This document shows positions 11,676-23,668 of a stretch of DNA of 64,000 bases, one piece after another. Origin of the DNA: Pilatotrama ljubarskyi (lineage: Eukaryota > Basidiomycota > Agaricomycetes > Polyporales > Polyporaceae); the NCBI GenBank assembly GCA_022385805.1, contig MU277726.1, positions 1-64,000 on the forward strand, in the 5' to 3' direction. Position numbers and translations under genes: made by a program. The notes under the pieces were generated by a model. That model did no database searches. It was given only the letters and a program-made list of their open reading frames with translations, and was not told where the DNA came from. How positions within the stretch are numbered: the stretch's first letter is position 1; the number at the start of each line of letters is the position of its first letter.

Positions 11676-13319
11676 CTATGCCTCATGGAGCAACTCGTTG
11701 AGGGCACCAGATACAACCTTACGCTCGAATGCGCTCAGCTGTAGTTCATTGCGCAAGAATGCATCCCTGTCGGAAATGGTCCATCGCGCTAGAGCCATCA
11801 GGCGGGCTTTGCTGGTTATGCCTGTGAACTGGAACCGGTCCAGCAAATAGCCCAAAGTACCCTCCAGAGCGACCAAAAAGCGAAAAACCTCCTGCAAGCC
11901 GGCCGTCTGGTGAAGTACATTCGCAAGGCCGGCGTGTGCAGCCAACGAGACAGCACCGTCCGTATCGAGCTTTAGGGAGGGGGTCAACGCTGAGGTTGTA
12001 CTGAATACAATCTGCAGCCGTACTTGTGTAGCACGCGCATGCCCGCGGCGCCGGCAGCGCCCAGGGTCCTGAGTTTTCTTTCCAGTGGATGCGGCCTGTG
12101 TTGGAGGCAATCCAAGAGTGATTCGGAGTCGCATGTGTTAGTGACGGCAGCGTCGCAACTCTGGCCCATCTCACCTCGTGGCAACGGTTTGCACCCGCCT
12201 TTGCAGGAGCAGCGAGACGCCTTTGCCGGTGTGGCTTATCGATAGGCCTCCGCACATGATGTAGCGTCTGGCAGCTGTAGTACAGGACCGGCCATGCACT
12301 TTCGTAGTCTGCGAAGGCGGGGTATGCCTCCAGTACCTGGAAGATAGGCGGAGCGACGTCAGCGTCGCGGAGGGTATATGGTGCGGTGAGGATGTGACTC
12401 TGACCTTCTCTATGAGTTGCTTCTTGGCGGTCTCGTCTTGCCGACCCCAGGAACGATGTAGATCTAGCTCTTGAGGGACGAGTTTCTTGATAATGTACTA
12501 GCCAAGACGTGATGAGCGAGGGCCGACACACGAGTTGGCAACGTAGAAACAGATGTAGGCAGACCTCAACGTACCTTCGCCCCCTCGAAGTCCGGGCGGT
12601 CCTCATCCCGCATGTACCCGACGTAGCTTCGATTCAGGCCATGCGGCGGTTGTGAGATCAGCTTTCTGACGGGAGGCACAGCGAGCATGGAGAGCGGGTG
12701 CAGCTCGGCGAGTTACAGTGAAGACGCTAAGCGGATGAGATGTTCCAAGCGTACCTGTATGTCTCTCCGCAGGGTATATATGCTGGGGGCCGAAGCATAC
12801 GGAGAGGGCCTACATACCGCAGCACCAGACCAGAGGGGACTGCTTATGGATGCGGCATACTGTAGCAGGTCGCCGCGCCTCGTGTCTCTTATTCGGACGA
12901 ATTAGAGGATGGCAAGGCGTTCCTCGGCCTCCCAGCGCAAGAGCTCTCATTCCAGCCGTCAGGGCCGATCGCGACTCCGTTGACAAGCGTGGACATCAAC
13001 GCTGCCAGGTCAAACCTGTGATTACTGTTCAGGTGGACGTGCGATGTCAGAACACCGCCATGGTGAGCGTATAATATGGCGACCCGACTCACCGTTGAAC
13101 AATGCCGAGCCCGGTGAGTGCCTCAGGCCTGAGCGTTCGGTGGCGGCGCAGGATGTCGCCCTGGACAGACCTCGAAATCGAGGCGGGAGGACGCTCCTTT
13201 ACACGCTCGTCCACCCCTCCTCCCCACAGAGCGTGATAGGTCTGCCTCTGGGAGACTAAGGACGCTCGCACCGCGCAGACTACTTTCCACTTCACGACCA
13301 ACGCGTCGTCCTGGCACAT
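11676..13319 (-). pseudogene. unrecognised gene with disrupted reading frames
   Basis: Several protein-like segments lie in order on the minus strand. Segment 1 (13319-13090) starts MCQDDALVVKWKVV and splices well (CG|GTGAGT ... CACAG|G) into DLAALMSTLVNGVAIGPDG. After WNE the good-looking continuation (LLRWEAEERLAIL, GDLLQYAASISSPLWSGAA) lies in another frame and meets a TAA. Later segments are LAVPPVRKLISQPPHGLNRSY, YIIKKLVPQELDLHRSW, LEAYPAFADYESAWPVLYYS and a final exon ending NELLHEA at 11676. One more frame change is needed near 12000. I do not recognise the family. The breaks could be decay, unusual introns or sequence errors. Confidence 0.45.
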
Positions 13320-14178
13320 CCGAGCCGGACGTCTGCCTGGAATAGGCCACGTCGAGAACAGATACCGGAGTTATGTAACATCAGCCAGACTCTGAGCTGA
13401 GCTATTTCCTACGTCCTGACGTGACAGAAGGACAGAAGGAACTCCAGACTCGAAGGCGCTGGTACACAAGGATCCATATTGCACGCTAGCGTAAGACGCC
13501 TACCGCACCGCCAGTCCCGAAACCAGATGTCCTTGGCCCGTGAACGATACACGACGCTATATACGATCAACGATACCTCTCTTTCACACTCCCGCCGACG
13601 TCCTGCCAGAAAGATAATAACTGAACAAGCTACATACACCAACCGCCGTGTTATGTAGTGTATACTGGCGAGACAAACAAGCAGACACGGTATGACAGGC
13701 CACGTATGTCCGTATGCTACAGATGATCGACGGATAGCGCAAGGGCTACACATGTCTCGTCCGTCCGTCGAACGGGCAGATCATCCTGTACATGTGTATG
13801 ATGCAAATGGCGACATTGCGGAAAAGCAGCTTTGGGTCACCAAGGTATGTGCATGCAAATGGGGGACGTCATCGTGCTCGAATGTCGAAGGAGCGAGGGC
13901 GAACAGTGGTACAAAGGAAACGGAAGGGGACCTCAATAAGATACAATCAGCGTAGCGTATATAACCTCCGATGGTGGTACACGCGGGGAAGGGCCGGCAC
14001 AGCGCGCTGCGAGAAGGGTTGCGGGTCTAGGGGGGCGATGCACGAGGAGCGGGGCCAAGGGGTAACAGACTGCAGGACGGACAGCATAGAGTAGGGTGTG
14101 GATGATGAGCGGCTGATGGCGTTGTCGACTGAGAGCGAGGGGCGGAGAAATGATATGAGGAGCAACCACAACGCCCGA
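13320..14178. other. intergenic, no supported gene
   Basis: 5' side of the disrupted gene and 3' side of the kinase gene. Only short overlapping ORFs. Confidence 0.5.
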
Positions 14179-16676
14179 TCAGTCGACTCTCATGGGGCTC
14201 ATCGGTGTCTCCACGGGTTGATCACGATCCTGGTCCTGGATCATAGCACCCCGGGCAAGCGGACTCCCGCCGTAGGCCGCACCGCCATCAACGCCGCGCT
14301 TATGCCTTCGCCCGAGAAGGGTCGCACCGTCGAGATCCAGCTCGAACGGCTTCGGGCCTGAGTTGCCGCTGCCACCGCCTGTTCTCCGACCTCGGTCGCG
14401 CTGGCCTGCCCGACCATCGTATGCGTCGCCCTGAACTGCACGCTTCGCCGCAACCTTCGCACCGGTGCCGGCTTGCGCTTGCCTGGGTGCCTCCTCCTCC
14501 TCATCGCTCTCGTTGAGGTTCTGCAGGAATCCACGATTCGCGCCGCCCTTCTGCGCGCGTCGTCGCGCACCCTCCTCCTCCATCCGGTGTACAGCATACG
14601 TAATGTCGAACGCTTCCTTGAGAGAGGCGAGACCTGGCGAACGGGCTTCCCGTACACCCCCGCGAGCGTCCGCGAGTAGTGGCGAGTCCAGCGGAGCGCG
14701 TATGCTCGGAAGTGGTGTAGGGTGCGGCGGAGGTGCAGGGGCAGCGGTGATCCATGGGTGAGCAAGGAACTCGTCAATGGTGTATCGCTGCGCGGGGTCA
14801 ACGCAGAGGAGATGTGTGATGAGGTCCTTGGCTGGACAGAACCGTTAGCGGATGCAAGGTGCAAAGAGGGTAGGAGGCACATACCGGAGGCACTGATCGA
14901 GTCCCACCATGGGCTCAGGAACGTGTAGTAACCACGTGCGACCTTTTCTGTGAGCACGTTGATACTCTCGTCGTAGAAAGGGGGGAAGCCGCAAAGAAGG
15001 GTATAGAGCACGCAACCCAGCGCCCACATGTCAACGCTCTTGCTGTATCGCTCGTCCTTGACGATCTCGGGGGCAGTGTACCCCACCGTACCGCATGGCG
15101 TCATCGTCTGCTCGTCCCAAACGACCTTGCTCAGACCGAAGTCGGCGATCTTCACCCGGCCAATACCGCCACCGCCCACGCCAGGGATGAACTCGCCCTC
15201 ATCCTCCTTGTCCTCCTCAAACTGTTTGGGTGGTGGGTTCTTGGATGGAACGATCGGTATCCGCTCGAACAGGAGATTCTCAGGCTTGATATCGCGATGG
15301 ACAACGCCACGCTCCTCGTGAAGGTATCGGATGCCCTGGGCGACCTGTACAATGACGTGCCGTGCGAGGTTCTCACTGAAGTAAGTCAACTTGACGATCT
15401 GGTGGAACAGCTCGCCACCCTCCATCACTGCGGAGCCCATATGTTAGCAGCCTGTCACGACGTCATAGCGGATACTTACGCTCAAGAATCAAGAAATAGT
15501 GTTCCGGTGACTCGAAGAAGGCGAGGAGCTTCACTATTGATGGGTGATTGATGCCTCGCATGATCTGGACCTCTGGGAACAAGGTCAAGATTTCGAAGGG
15601 CATCCTTGAGTGTGGGACGCACCTTTCAGGATGTTCGCCCTCTGCAAACAGGGTGGAAAACAACGTCAGCCTGAGGACCAAAACCACCGAGATTGGATTG
15701 CACCTCAGTGACCCGCGGTTTCTTTTTAAATTCGCGGTTCAGGTGCTTTTCGCCTGCCTGCAGCAAGCAAAGCCACGGGATACAGGTACATAATGAATGA
15801 AGACAGAACGAAGGAGGCGGAAGAACTGACCTGCGAAGCACTCAACTCATACTTGCGAACGACCTTGACTGGAGGAGCGTACGTCAGCGTGCGCGGCGTT
15901 GTAGGAGTTGAGCACCACTGTACCTGCGACTTTCTGCCCGGATCGCAGATCGATTGCCTTGTAGACGTTCGAGAAGGCACCACTGGAGCGTGCGTTAAGT
16001 AAAACGTTCCATGTAGTTCGCGATCACATCGTAGAGAATATCGTCCGCATCTGGGGTATACGCGAAGCTGTGCACGTCAGACAGAGCGGACTGCCCCGCC
16101 GTCGTTGCGACGCCAATGGGCGTACTGGGATACTCAACGCCCGACCGGCGCGCGACTCGAAGAAACGCGAATTGGGCTCTATGACACTGCGGACAAGAAG
16201 CGCCGCAGGCAGCACAGACACGACGAACAAAAAAAAAGAGAAAAAATGGGCTGAAAAAAGCGGTACTCACTCGCCCATCTTCTCCACCAGCTTGTAGTTC
16301 TCGAGCCCCTTGTAGACTGGCATCTTGCCCTTCGCCTCGCGCTCCTCCTGAACGATCTGTTCTACTTGTTCCTTGTACTTGGGGGACGCCTGCTTCTGTG
16401 TTTGCTGCTGTTGCGCCTGCTGGGCTTCTCGGTGTTGTCGGCTCTGCTGCTCCGCGCGCTGCTGGGCCTGCTGCTGTTGCTGCTGAGCTTGTTGTTGGGC
16501 GTATGCATGTTGATATGCAGCGTCATCCTGCTGCTGCCTCGTGGAATGGTGGTTCTTGCCGTGTCGGATGAGATCTGATGTGGGTCCCTCGTGTCAGCAT
16601 TGATAGAGCCACCTGTAACGCAGAGGGCGGCTAGCTCACTCTTGAACGCGTCGACTACGCCTGTTCCGGTCGGCAT
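14179..16676 (-). CDS. Srk1/Rck2-like MAPK-activated serine/threonine kinase (CAMK group)
   Basis: Cytoplasmic/nuclear kinase of the type acting below the Sty1/Hog1 stress MAPK in yeasts (family knowledge). The N-terminus (MPTGTGVVDAFKSELAAL) leads into a Gln-rich tract. The kinase domain follows: GAFSNVYKAIDLRSGQ, ATP-binding VAVKVVRKYELS, MRGINHPSIVKLLAFFE, catalytic loop HRDIKPENLLF, KIADFGLSKVVW, and activation segment TPCGTVGYTAPEIV. The string INVLTEKVARGYYTFLSPWW is characteristic of Srk1/Rck2. An insert of about 30 residues (PSKNPPPKQFEEDKEDEGEF) sits between HRD and DFG. The C-terminal tail is basic and Gly-rich. The intron splitting the glycine loop is about 270-290 nt (about 15,990-16,271). 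Start ATG is at 16674-16676, stop TGA at 14179-14181. Confidence 0.9.
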
Positions 16677-17635
16677 GGCTGGTGTCGGAGGGTATGGGGG
16701 AGGGAGAGTGGGAAAAGTGTGGCTTAGCGGGGGCGGGCGAAGGAGAAGAGAGAAGATTTGAAGGCAGGCGAGGAGAGCGGATACTCCATGGCGTCATGAG
16801 GCGAAGTACGTCATCGGCACACTCTGTCAGCCCGCCCACACGCAGGCGCCCGTCCACCGCCGCACGCGTCGCGATCGCATCGCGCTCTCCACCGGTCCCT
16901 GCTGGGCATTGGACGACTTCCCTCCACCGGCCGATCCTTACTCCTCCGCCCCTCCTGCTGCCTCTCACCGCCGTCCGAGTCCCCTGCTTGCTCCATCGCC
17001 GGCGCCGCCGTTCGTCTGCGCTGTCATCGGCCGCGCCGGTGACGAAGCGTATGTGGGTCTAGACCCATGGACGATGGGCACTTCCGTCAGTCTCGGCGTC
17101 TCGCTCTGCATCCGTATGCCTCCATGACTCCCGTCTGGGAAGTCTGTCTACTGCTTCTGGGTCTGCAGAGGCTTCTCTTCTCCTACACGGTTTTAACAAG
17201 GCGATCAGCGAGCTTCCCCATCAGCCTGGCCCGATCGCGCCCGTCTCTCTCAATGGCTCCATCGGGAGTGTGCTCCCCAGAGTCACTCACTCTGCTATTG
17301 CGCAGTGCAGCGCAGTCATAGGCTCATAGGGATAGCGTCGCAGACGGGGGCATGCAGTGCCGTATACAGCGGCGACACCCTCATGCGGTAACGTCTATGA
17401 TACCATGGGGTCGGTGGACATCGTAGCGTCCTCCTTCACGCATTCGGCGCTCGCGATCGTAGTGGAGCTGCGACAGCACGCGCCGCACGATTGTATACGG
17501 AATTAGGTAGTCCGGGGTATTTCAGGAGCTTCTTTGGAAAAGGGTGAGTGCAGAATACGTTAGTCAGTACAATAGCATGCGAGTACGATACAAATGCGGA
17601 CAGCAACCAGGCATGCGAGCGGAAATGTAGACACT
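16677..17635. other. intergenic, no supported gene
   Basis: Kinase promoter and 3' flank of the mitochondrial protein gene. GC-rich, with CCGCC/CCTCC-rich runs at 16,840-17,000. ORFs here lack recognisable motifs. Confidence 0.5.
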
Positions 17636-18332
17636 CTACTTGTTCTCGATCTCTTTCTTCATCGCCATGAGCGACTTCATCATATTCTGCGCAGTGGAAG
17701 TAGCCTCAGATCAACGTTGAAGAAAAGTCAGGGCATGACGCACCTTATCCTGCAGGTCTATCCCCGCCTCCTGGAAGGCAGCCGCCATCTTCACCGCGCT
17801 GTCCCGGATGTCCGACTTCATAAGCAGCCGGAGCATATCCATCTTACTCGGCATTTTCCCCGAGTACACGTCAATGCCTGCGCGAGCCGGACGCGTCGCC
17901 GACAAACAAGCGCATCACGCATTCCGCCGCATACACAAACACACCAACAAGTGAAAGCAAATCGTCAGCATAGCGTCACGCCGCATATCCACAGGTCGGA
18001 AGCGAGTACGCACCGTTCTCCTGCAGCTGCTCGACGAATTTCTTGATGTGGTCGAGCGTCTCCGGCTTGTCCTGCAGCAGCTTGAGCAGCTTCTGCTGCT
18101 GCTGGAACATCGTCTGCAGCTCCGCGTTCTTCGCAGGGTCTTCCTGCGCTCTCCACTGCGGTGACGACGAGAACGCGCGCGTGTGCAGGGCGTCGCGCTT
18201 CGGTGACGGTGAAGGAGCGGAGCGAAGGAAGGAGAGCGACGGATGACGCAGCGCAGCGGTTTGCGCGAGTCTGAAGGCGGGCGTGACGAGTGACCGCGTG
18301 AGGGGGACCTGGTAGAGGGTGGAGCAAAGCAT
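17636..18332 (-). CDS. small predicted mitochondrial protein, function unknown
   Basis: The ATG at 18330-18332 opens an Arg/Ser-rich, acid-free N-terminus (MLCSTLYQVPLTRSLVTPAF, then RDALHTRAFSSSPQW), a clear mitochondrial presequence with a likely cleavage site near RAFSSSP. The mature part is helical: ELQTMFQQQQKLLKLLQDK, DHIKKFVEQLQENG, then spliced exons with IDVYSGKMPSKMDMLRLLMK and AAAFQEAGIDLQDK. It ends MMKSLMAMKKEIENK with TAG at 17636-17638. The three or so exons are joined by introns near 17,705-17,745 and 17,880-18,010. About 160-170 residues, coiled-coil-like. I do not recognise a named family. It diverges from PSF3 with about 245 bp between starts. Confidence 0.7.
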
Positions 18333-18576
18333 TGTACAGTCCGAGAAGAATATTGAGTGCGGTGCGGAGGTATAGGGCGAGGAGATGACAGAAAGGAGAG
18401 ACTGCGCGGGTGAGAGAACGAGAATAGAGCGTGGGAAAGCAGCGCGTGGTCGCGTTCCGTACGCGCGACGCGTCGCGTCGGCAGCTTGCCTCCGCTTCCG
18501 CCACCTCCGTCTGACGCGTTCCCGCTGTTCTGTTCCCCTTTCACGAGTTCATCGGTCTGCCTTCAGTAGTTGGAAA

Positions 18577-19501
18577 ATGGAAGACGACTATTACTCGATT
18601 GAATCTATCCTCTCAGAGAACCAGAAGATACAGTGCACGTTCAAGGTCGATGTCCCGGACATGGGTCATCTCGACGGTGGCAAGACGGGCGACGTACGTC
18701 TTCTGCGGCATCCTGCAAGGGGTACCAGCAGTTCTTTATAACGGGGAATTTACAGATCAAGGCCTTGAGCAAAGTCCAGATACCCCTCTGGATGGCGTAC
18801 ATCCTCATCTACTCGTGAGCCTCTCCCCTCATCCTCACGCGAGTCGGCTTGAAAATGCAATGGATCGCCCGGCAGAGATCATGCAGACTTCACGATTCCA
18901 CCACCCTTTTCCGCACGAGTGCGCAACGCATTGAATGCTGACCCGCGGAGCGTCCGCCTGTCATCGCTGGTGGGGCAGGGCGGGCTGTGGTACGGGTTCG
19001 GACGGATGATCATGCGCTTGTAAGCCTCCTACCATTCTACAAGAAACGTCCATACGCCTAACGCCCATGATCCACCCAGACTGAACGATGTGCCCGCGGA
19101 AGAACTCTCGGGGGTTCTGACGAAGGTCCGTCCTGCTCGCTCTCCTCCGTTCCTCCACGCCCAGACTGTAGCCCGTCTGACCCCCCCCTCCCTTTGCTCC
19201 GCCTCAACCCTCCGTCCACGACCGCAGACCTTCCGCGCGCGTCTCCCAGAAGTCATCGACCAGGCGCAGCACTTCGCCTCCTTGCAACCAGGTTCGGGGA
19301 CTGCGAGGGGCGACGTCGGCGCGGCAGCGTTCCGCGAGGGTATGGATGGGACAGAGCGGGAACGTACGTCCGTCGCATTGTGTTCCAGGAAGTGTTGTGA
19401 GAGGCGGCTGATGTCGGCGTGGGACAGTGTTCCAGCTGGCGCAGGATAGCGCGAAGAAGACCAAGGCGTGGTACGAGACGAGCGAAAGGGGAAGGCGGTA
19501 G
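18577..19501 (+). CDS. PSF3: GINS complex subunit Psf3
   Basis: Subunit of the GINS tetramer (Sld5-Psf1-Psf2-Psf3), part of the CMG replicative helicase. It starts MEDDYYSIESILSENQKIQC, the family N-terminus, then KVDVPDMGHLDGG. After an intron come IKALSKVQIPLWMAYILIYS and, using the acceptor at about 18,878, DHADFTIPPPFSARVRNALN, then ADPRSVRLSSL and GLWYGFGRMIM. The C-terminal exons give FRARLPEVIDQAQHFASL and LFQLAQDSAKKTKAWYETSE. Stop TAG is at 19499-19501. The length, about 190 residues, is typical. Short introns follow KTGD, IYS, RMIMRL, VLTK and MDGTERE. Confidence 0.92.
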
Positions 19502-19618
19502 ATGCACTGTTCCGGCACTGTCTAGGCAGGAAGGGGTGTAGACATCATGTGTACGATACTGGGTATTATCCGCGAGGCATGTAGATGTCGATGCAGGGAG
19601 ACGTATGTTGGCTACGGA

Positions 19619-20019
19619 TCAGTCTTCCTTGACTTTTCCTCCTTGAATAGTTTTGTTCGTGCTCGCGGTCCCATTTTGTACGGGCACTTGCTGCAGCTCG
19701 TGCACGAACCTGCGTATGCGCATGCTTCAGCGGTGTCCTCTACGACTAGTGCACAGGCAAATTCCACGCACCATTTCACGCTCGCCCACAAACAGCACTC
19801 TATGATCATCAGGAACAGCAAGTGCAGGTTTCCGTGCGTCAGGATGAGGAGCGAGAGCAAGACCAGTAAGAGCAGGCCGAATGCACCATCGAGAACGAGG
19901 AGGAAGGTCGGGTTGAGCGAGGAGCCTGGCGTCAAGATGTTGGAGAAGAATCCGCCGAGCGCATCGTCCTTTTGTGCGGCCGAGTTGACCGTGAGGGAGG
20001 TTTGAATGTCGCTGTCCAT
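19619..20019 (-). CDS. PKR1: Pkr1-like V-ATPase assembly factor (ER membrane)
   Basis: Small ER membrane protein; yeast Pkr1 is needed with other factors to assemble the V-ATPase Vo sector. After a short polar N-terminus (MDSDIQTSLTVNSAAQKDD) comes the family core FFSNILTPGSSLNPTFLLVL. Two adjacent hydrophobic segments follow: LLLLVLLSLLILT, then HGNLHLLFLMIIECCLWASV, close to the yeast GN(I/L)H pattern. Splicing a 74-nt intron (donor GTGCGT after KW) gives FVHELQQVPV and a Lys-rich tail ending KVKED with TGA at 19619-19621. About 109 residues, like the yeast protein. It is divergent from TFC1, with 161 bp between starts, so they probably share a promoter region. Confidence 0.85.
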
Positions 20020-20180
20020 GGCCGTAGTGCACAAGCAAAGGCCGGGGCTGCGTCGATGCTGCGAATGCTGGGGAGCGCACGTGACGGAACGCGTCCCTTG
20101 ATCGCGTTCGCGCGCCGCCCATTCCATCATCCTCTCCGTCTTGCGACCTCGACTCCTGTAGCACTTAAGTACACGCCGCC

Positions 20181-22283
20181 ATGAACCAGCCCGAAGCTGG
20201 CCCATCGCACACAGCCGAAAGCTCGTCCTCCTCCGGCGCCGCAACGCCCTCTGCCGCCCCGGCACCCGAACGCCCCCTCCCAAGCACACATTTCTACTCT
20301 GTCGAGTATCCAGGCTACGTGCGCCCCACCTCCGCTCCCCTCGCCATCGAGCGGTTAGGCGGACAAGCCGCCATTGACAGCGCCTTTCGTCGCGCGACGG
20401 GCCGCGACAAGGTCGAGTCTCTCCTCGAGCTGCGCCTCCGCCCGGGTAACCCGTACGCGCACCCTGTGCCGGGCGAGATTGTGCCCACGAGCAATATCGT
20501 GCTGAAGGTGGTGAAGCGGAAGCGCAAGAGACGGGAGGGAGATGGCGCGCAGGGGGATGGCGCGCTGGGCGAGTATACTGTCGAAGCTGTGGGCGTTGTC
20601 CCGAAGACTGCGAGGTTCAGGAGTAGGTGCTCGTATGCGGGCGTAGAGGTGGTATTTGAACTAACTGGCTCTTTATCAGGTATGGCGGACTTCCAGTATC
20701 AGCCTGACATGTCCGACCCCATCGCGCACTTGCGGAGAGCGATGGATACCATGGACGGTGACGCACTTGCATATGCTCACACCATGTCGCTCTGCTAACA
20801 TGCTTCTCCACAGTCGACGGGATTCTGAGATACCACATCCCGCCTGAGAAGGAGGACTACATGGTCACAGAGGCCGACCCCATGGCGATGGACATAGACC
20901 CACAACTCCTGGGAGAAGGCGAGGTCGCAAGCTCGAGCGGGCCCGCGAAGACACGGAGTAACCTCCGACTGTTCACTCCACCGTTGTTCAGTCGACAGGG
21001 AGTGCCGCAGAACTACAAGTACGTCTCGCGCGCCAAAGGGATACCAGGATCACGCTGACACCTCGCGCAAGCTACAAAGCCAATCCTGCGTCTGTCGAAA
21101 CCATCGTGGTGGACGAGGACACCGGCGAAGAGAAGAAGCGGCTAATTAACCGCATGCGCTGGAAGGGGTTTGGTCCCATCTCCATATCCTATGCAGACAA
21201 AGGGGTATGTCCAAAGGTACTACCAGCAAGGACTCACATCTAACTTTATTTGAATCCGCCAGGTACCGGACAGGCCGTCCGCTGCTGTTGAGGAGCAGCG
21301 GAGCCAGGCGGATAAGAAGATCCTTGAACGGCTGGAAGAGGTACGTTCACCAGACGTGTCTTACTGTGGCTTGTTGAACATCGGGAAAAGCTGTTCAAGG
21401 AGCGTCCGGTGTGGACCCGTGCGGCGATATTCAACCAGTTCATGCCAATGGAAGTACGAGACATCATCAAGTGAGGCTTGCGTGGTCACCATGCCTTCAC
21501 AGGCGAGAGCTGACATGTTGCACTCGTTATGTAGCTCAAAATACCTCCTGCCTTTAGTCTCGTATGTCTTCGAGGACGGACCTTGGCGCGATACGTATGT
21601 CCGACTAGGCTACGACCCCCGCCAAGATCCGGATGCCCGATTGTTCGTACATATCTTGCTCTGGCACATCCGTCTGATCTCATATACATCGCGTTGGCAG
21701 CTACCAACGTCTCTACTTCCGCAACATCAACCACCCGATCTCGCGACCGTCTGTCGTATCCCGACGGCAAGAACAGCGCAACGAGTCCGCCCAAGCCCGC
21801 TTCTCCGGCGTCGACGACCGGCGGTCACACATCTTCGACGGCACCACCGTCACGTCCGAGACGGCCGCGTTCCAGCTGTGCGATATTACAGACCCGATGC
21901 TGAAGGAGATGATCGAGGATGAAGACGCGCTCCGCGAGACATGCAGCGAGCGAGACGGGTGGTATACCACCCATGCGCTCGAGCGCATCAAGGCCGTTCT
22001 CCGACACAAGTTCTTCTCCCTCCTTCTGGGCCACGTCGCGACGCGCGAAGAGTGCGAGCGGCTGCTGGTGCCCGAGGAGGGCACGGACAAGCTTCCGCAG
22101 AGACACCGGCACAGATTGAAGTTTGGAAAGCACAATATGGCCAAAGGCGCACTGCCGCCAGAGGACGCCGCAGTACGTGACGTTTGGCTCTTTTTGGAGG
22201 AAGTGTCCACTCACTCCTTTTCGTAGGCGCACCGCCTGATGACAACCCTCGAGCAGCAACGCAAGACTTTCTCAGCACGATGA
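20181..22283 (+). CDS. TFC1: transcription factor IIIC subunit Tfc1/tau95 (GTF3C5-like)
   Basis: TFIIIC subunit that contacts the A box of tRNA genes with Tfc7. After a Ser/Ala/Pro-rich leader comes FYSVEYPGYVRPTSAPLAIE, the conserved start of the triple-barrel region, then LELRLRPGNPYAHPVPGE and NIVLKVVKRKRKRR. Later exons give MADFQYQPDMSDPIAHLRRA, NLRLFTPPLFSRQGVPQNY, RMRWKGFGPISISY and the winged-helix-like LFKERPVWTRAAIFNQF, with KYLLPLVSYVFEDGPWRDTY and LGYDPRQDPDAR. The last exon, after the TTTTCGTAG acceptor, ends QQRKTFSAR with TGA at 22281-22283. Eight or so short introns. About 600 residues, normal for fungal Tfc1. Confidence 0.9.
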
Positions 22284-22637
22284 TAGGTATGAGCCAGGCG
22301 GAGTATGTATTCTGTGATCCTGTATCCATCGCGTTGTATTCACGATGTTGCGCTTGTCTTTGCGTATCGCCGATATGAGGAACGGATTGGATGGAACAGC
22401 TTGTCCTCACACACGGTACGTTAGGTGTTTTTGGGCTTTTCCATTTCTGCTCGGTAGGTCCTAAGCATAGCGGCGGTGCATACACAGCATGATGGTAGTC
22501 GTGGTTTTACATGGATCGACGTCGCCTTGCACGCGAGACGGAGTCGGCTGGCGTATGCATACAGGCTCGACTGACATTCCCTCCTCTGCGACGGCATCCG
22601 CACCCGGAGCCCGCTGTTCAGATCGGGGGAAGAGAAA
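22284..22637. other. intergenic between convergent TFC1 and RPL29
   Basis: 3' flanks of both genes; nothing else seen. Confidence 0.5.
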
Positions 22638-23091
22638 TCATGACGAAGAAGCCTTCTGCTCGGCGCGAGCTTTTCTCTGCGGGGGTACGGGTTGCATTAG
22701 TAGTGGATGTGGATGGGAGACGACAGCAACGTACCGAACCAACCAACGCGTACTTGGAGTTGCGGCGGAACTAGAGCAGCAGACAGTCATTGGTCAAGGC
22801 TTTTTCTACACACCTCGTTCAGATCATCGCACCTTGGGGTCAACCTACGAATAACGACGCATTATGAGCACCCCGAACTATCATCCGAAGCAAAATGAGC
22901 ACATACACCCTTCATCGACCGCGTCCTGTGGCTCTTGGGCTTCTTAATACCGTTACGGTGAGCCTTCTTGTTCTGGTTGTGGTTGGTATGGCTGCAAACG
23001 GGAGCCCACCGTCAGCAGCACGCCCTCATCCCTCCGACATAGCTCCTGCAGTCAAACGACGGAATCGTACGCACTTCTTAGACTTGGCCAT
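22638..23091 (-). CDS. RPL29: 60S ribosomal protein L29 (eL29)
   Basis: Small, highly basic large-subunit ribosomal protein. The gene is cut into five very short exons. Exon 1 is only 17 nt (ATG at 23089-23091, MAKSK). The next gives [20 protein letters not shown] and SHRTRSMKG, a near-exact eL29 signature. Then come [16 protein letters not shown] and a final [12 protein letters not shown] with TGA at 22638-22640. All junctions have GT-AG ends and keep phase. About 62 residues, as expected. The exons are too short to appear as ORFs, so this gene is easily missed. It faces away from the SDR cluster. Confidence 0.95.
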
Positions 23092-23668
23092 GGCGACGTC
23101 GAGCGGGTCTCGAGGATGCGGATGCTGCTGCTTCACTTACCGCCGGCGCTCCTCCACTGCTGTCGGTCCGTGGGAACATTTGCCCGGTGTGGCTGAAAAA
23201 CTGTGCAGTTGCTCTTGAGCGCTTAGTTCCACCGGGCTTCGAACATGTTCAGCGCCAGCCGCATTACGAAACGGCTGATACACGGTATAGACTACTGAGT
23301 ATGCACTGGTGTCCTTGCTCTCGCTTGGCGAAACTCATATCACTCTTTGTGAGAGAGACGGAATTTTCACAGACAGTTCAACGCGGCAGAGTGAAAAGAG
23401 CCGTTTCGCGAGGATCGAACGAGCGACGCTGAGGGATTCCCACGGCTATTACGCTCGTCCATTTATAGACGCCCTTGCGGCCACGGATTCCTCGGCCTGA
23501 CTTATGACGCACTTCCATTCGTGAGATCCAAATCTACGTTGGTACATTCCGCGCCGTGCTCTATGTTCACCTGGTCGGCGGATGCAAACCACGCACTACA
23601 AGTAACCCGACCATGTAACAGGTGAATGCGTACTTCCTCGTTGTCCTCCCTCATCCTCTTTGCCCACA
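23092..23668. promoter_or_regulatory. divergent promoter region RPL29 / SDR-1
   Basis: 577 bp between the two start codons. It contains an imperfect palindrome TTCGAACATGTTCAG near 23,237 and no clear TATA close to either start. Confidence 0.35.

Noticed and set aside
23660..23668. Start of SDR-1 at 23660
   Set aside because: That position is TTG; the first in-frame ATG is 23669.
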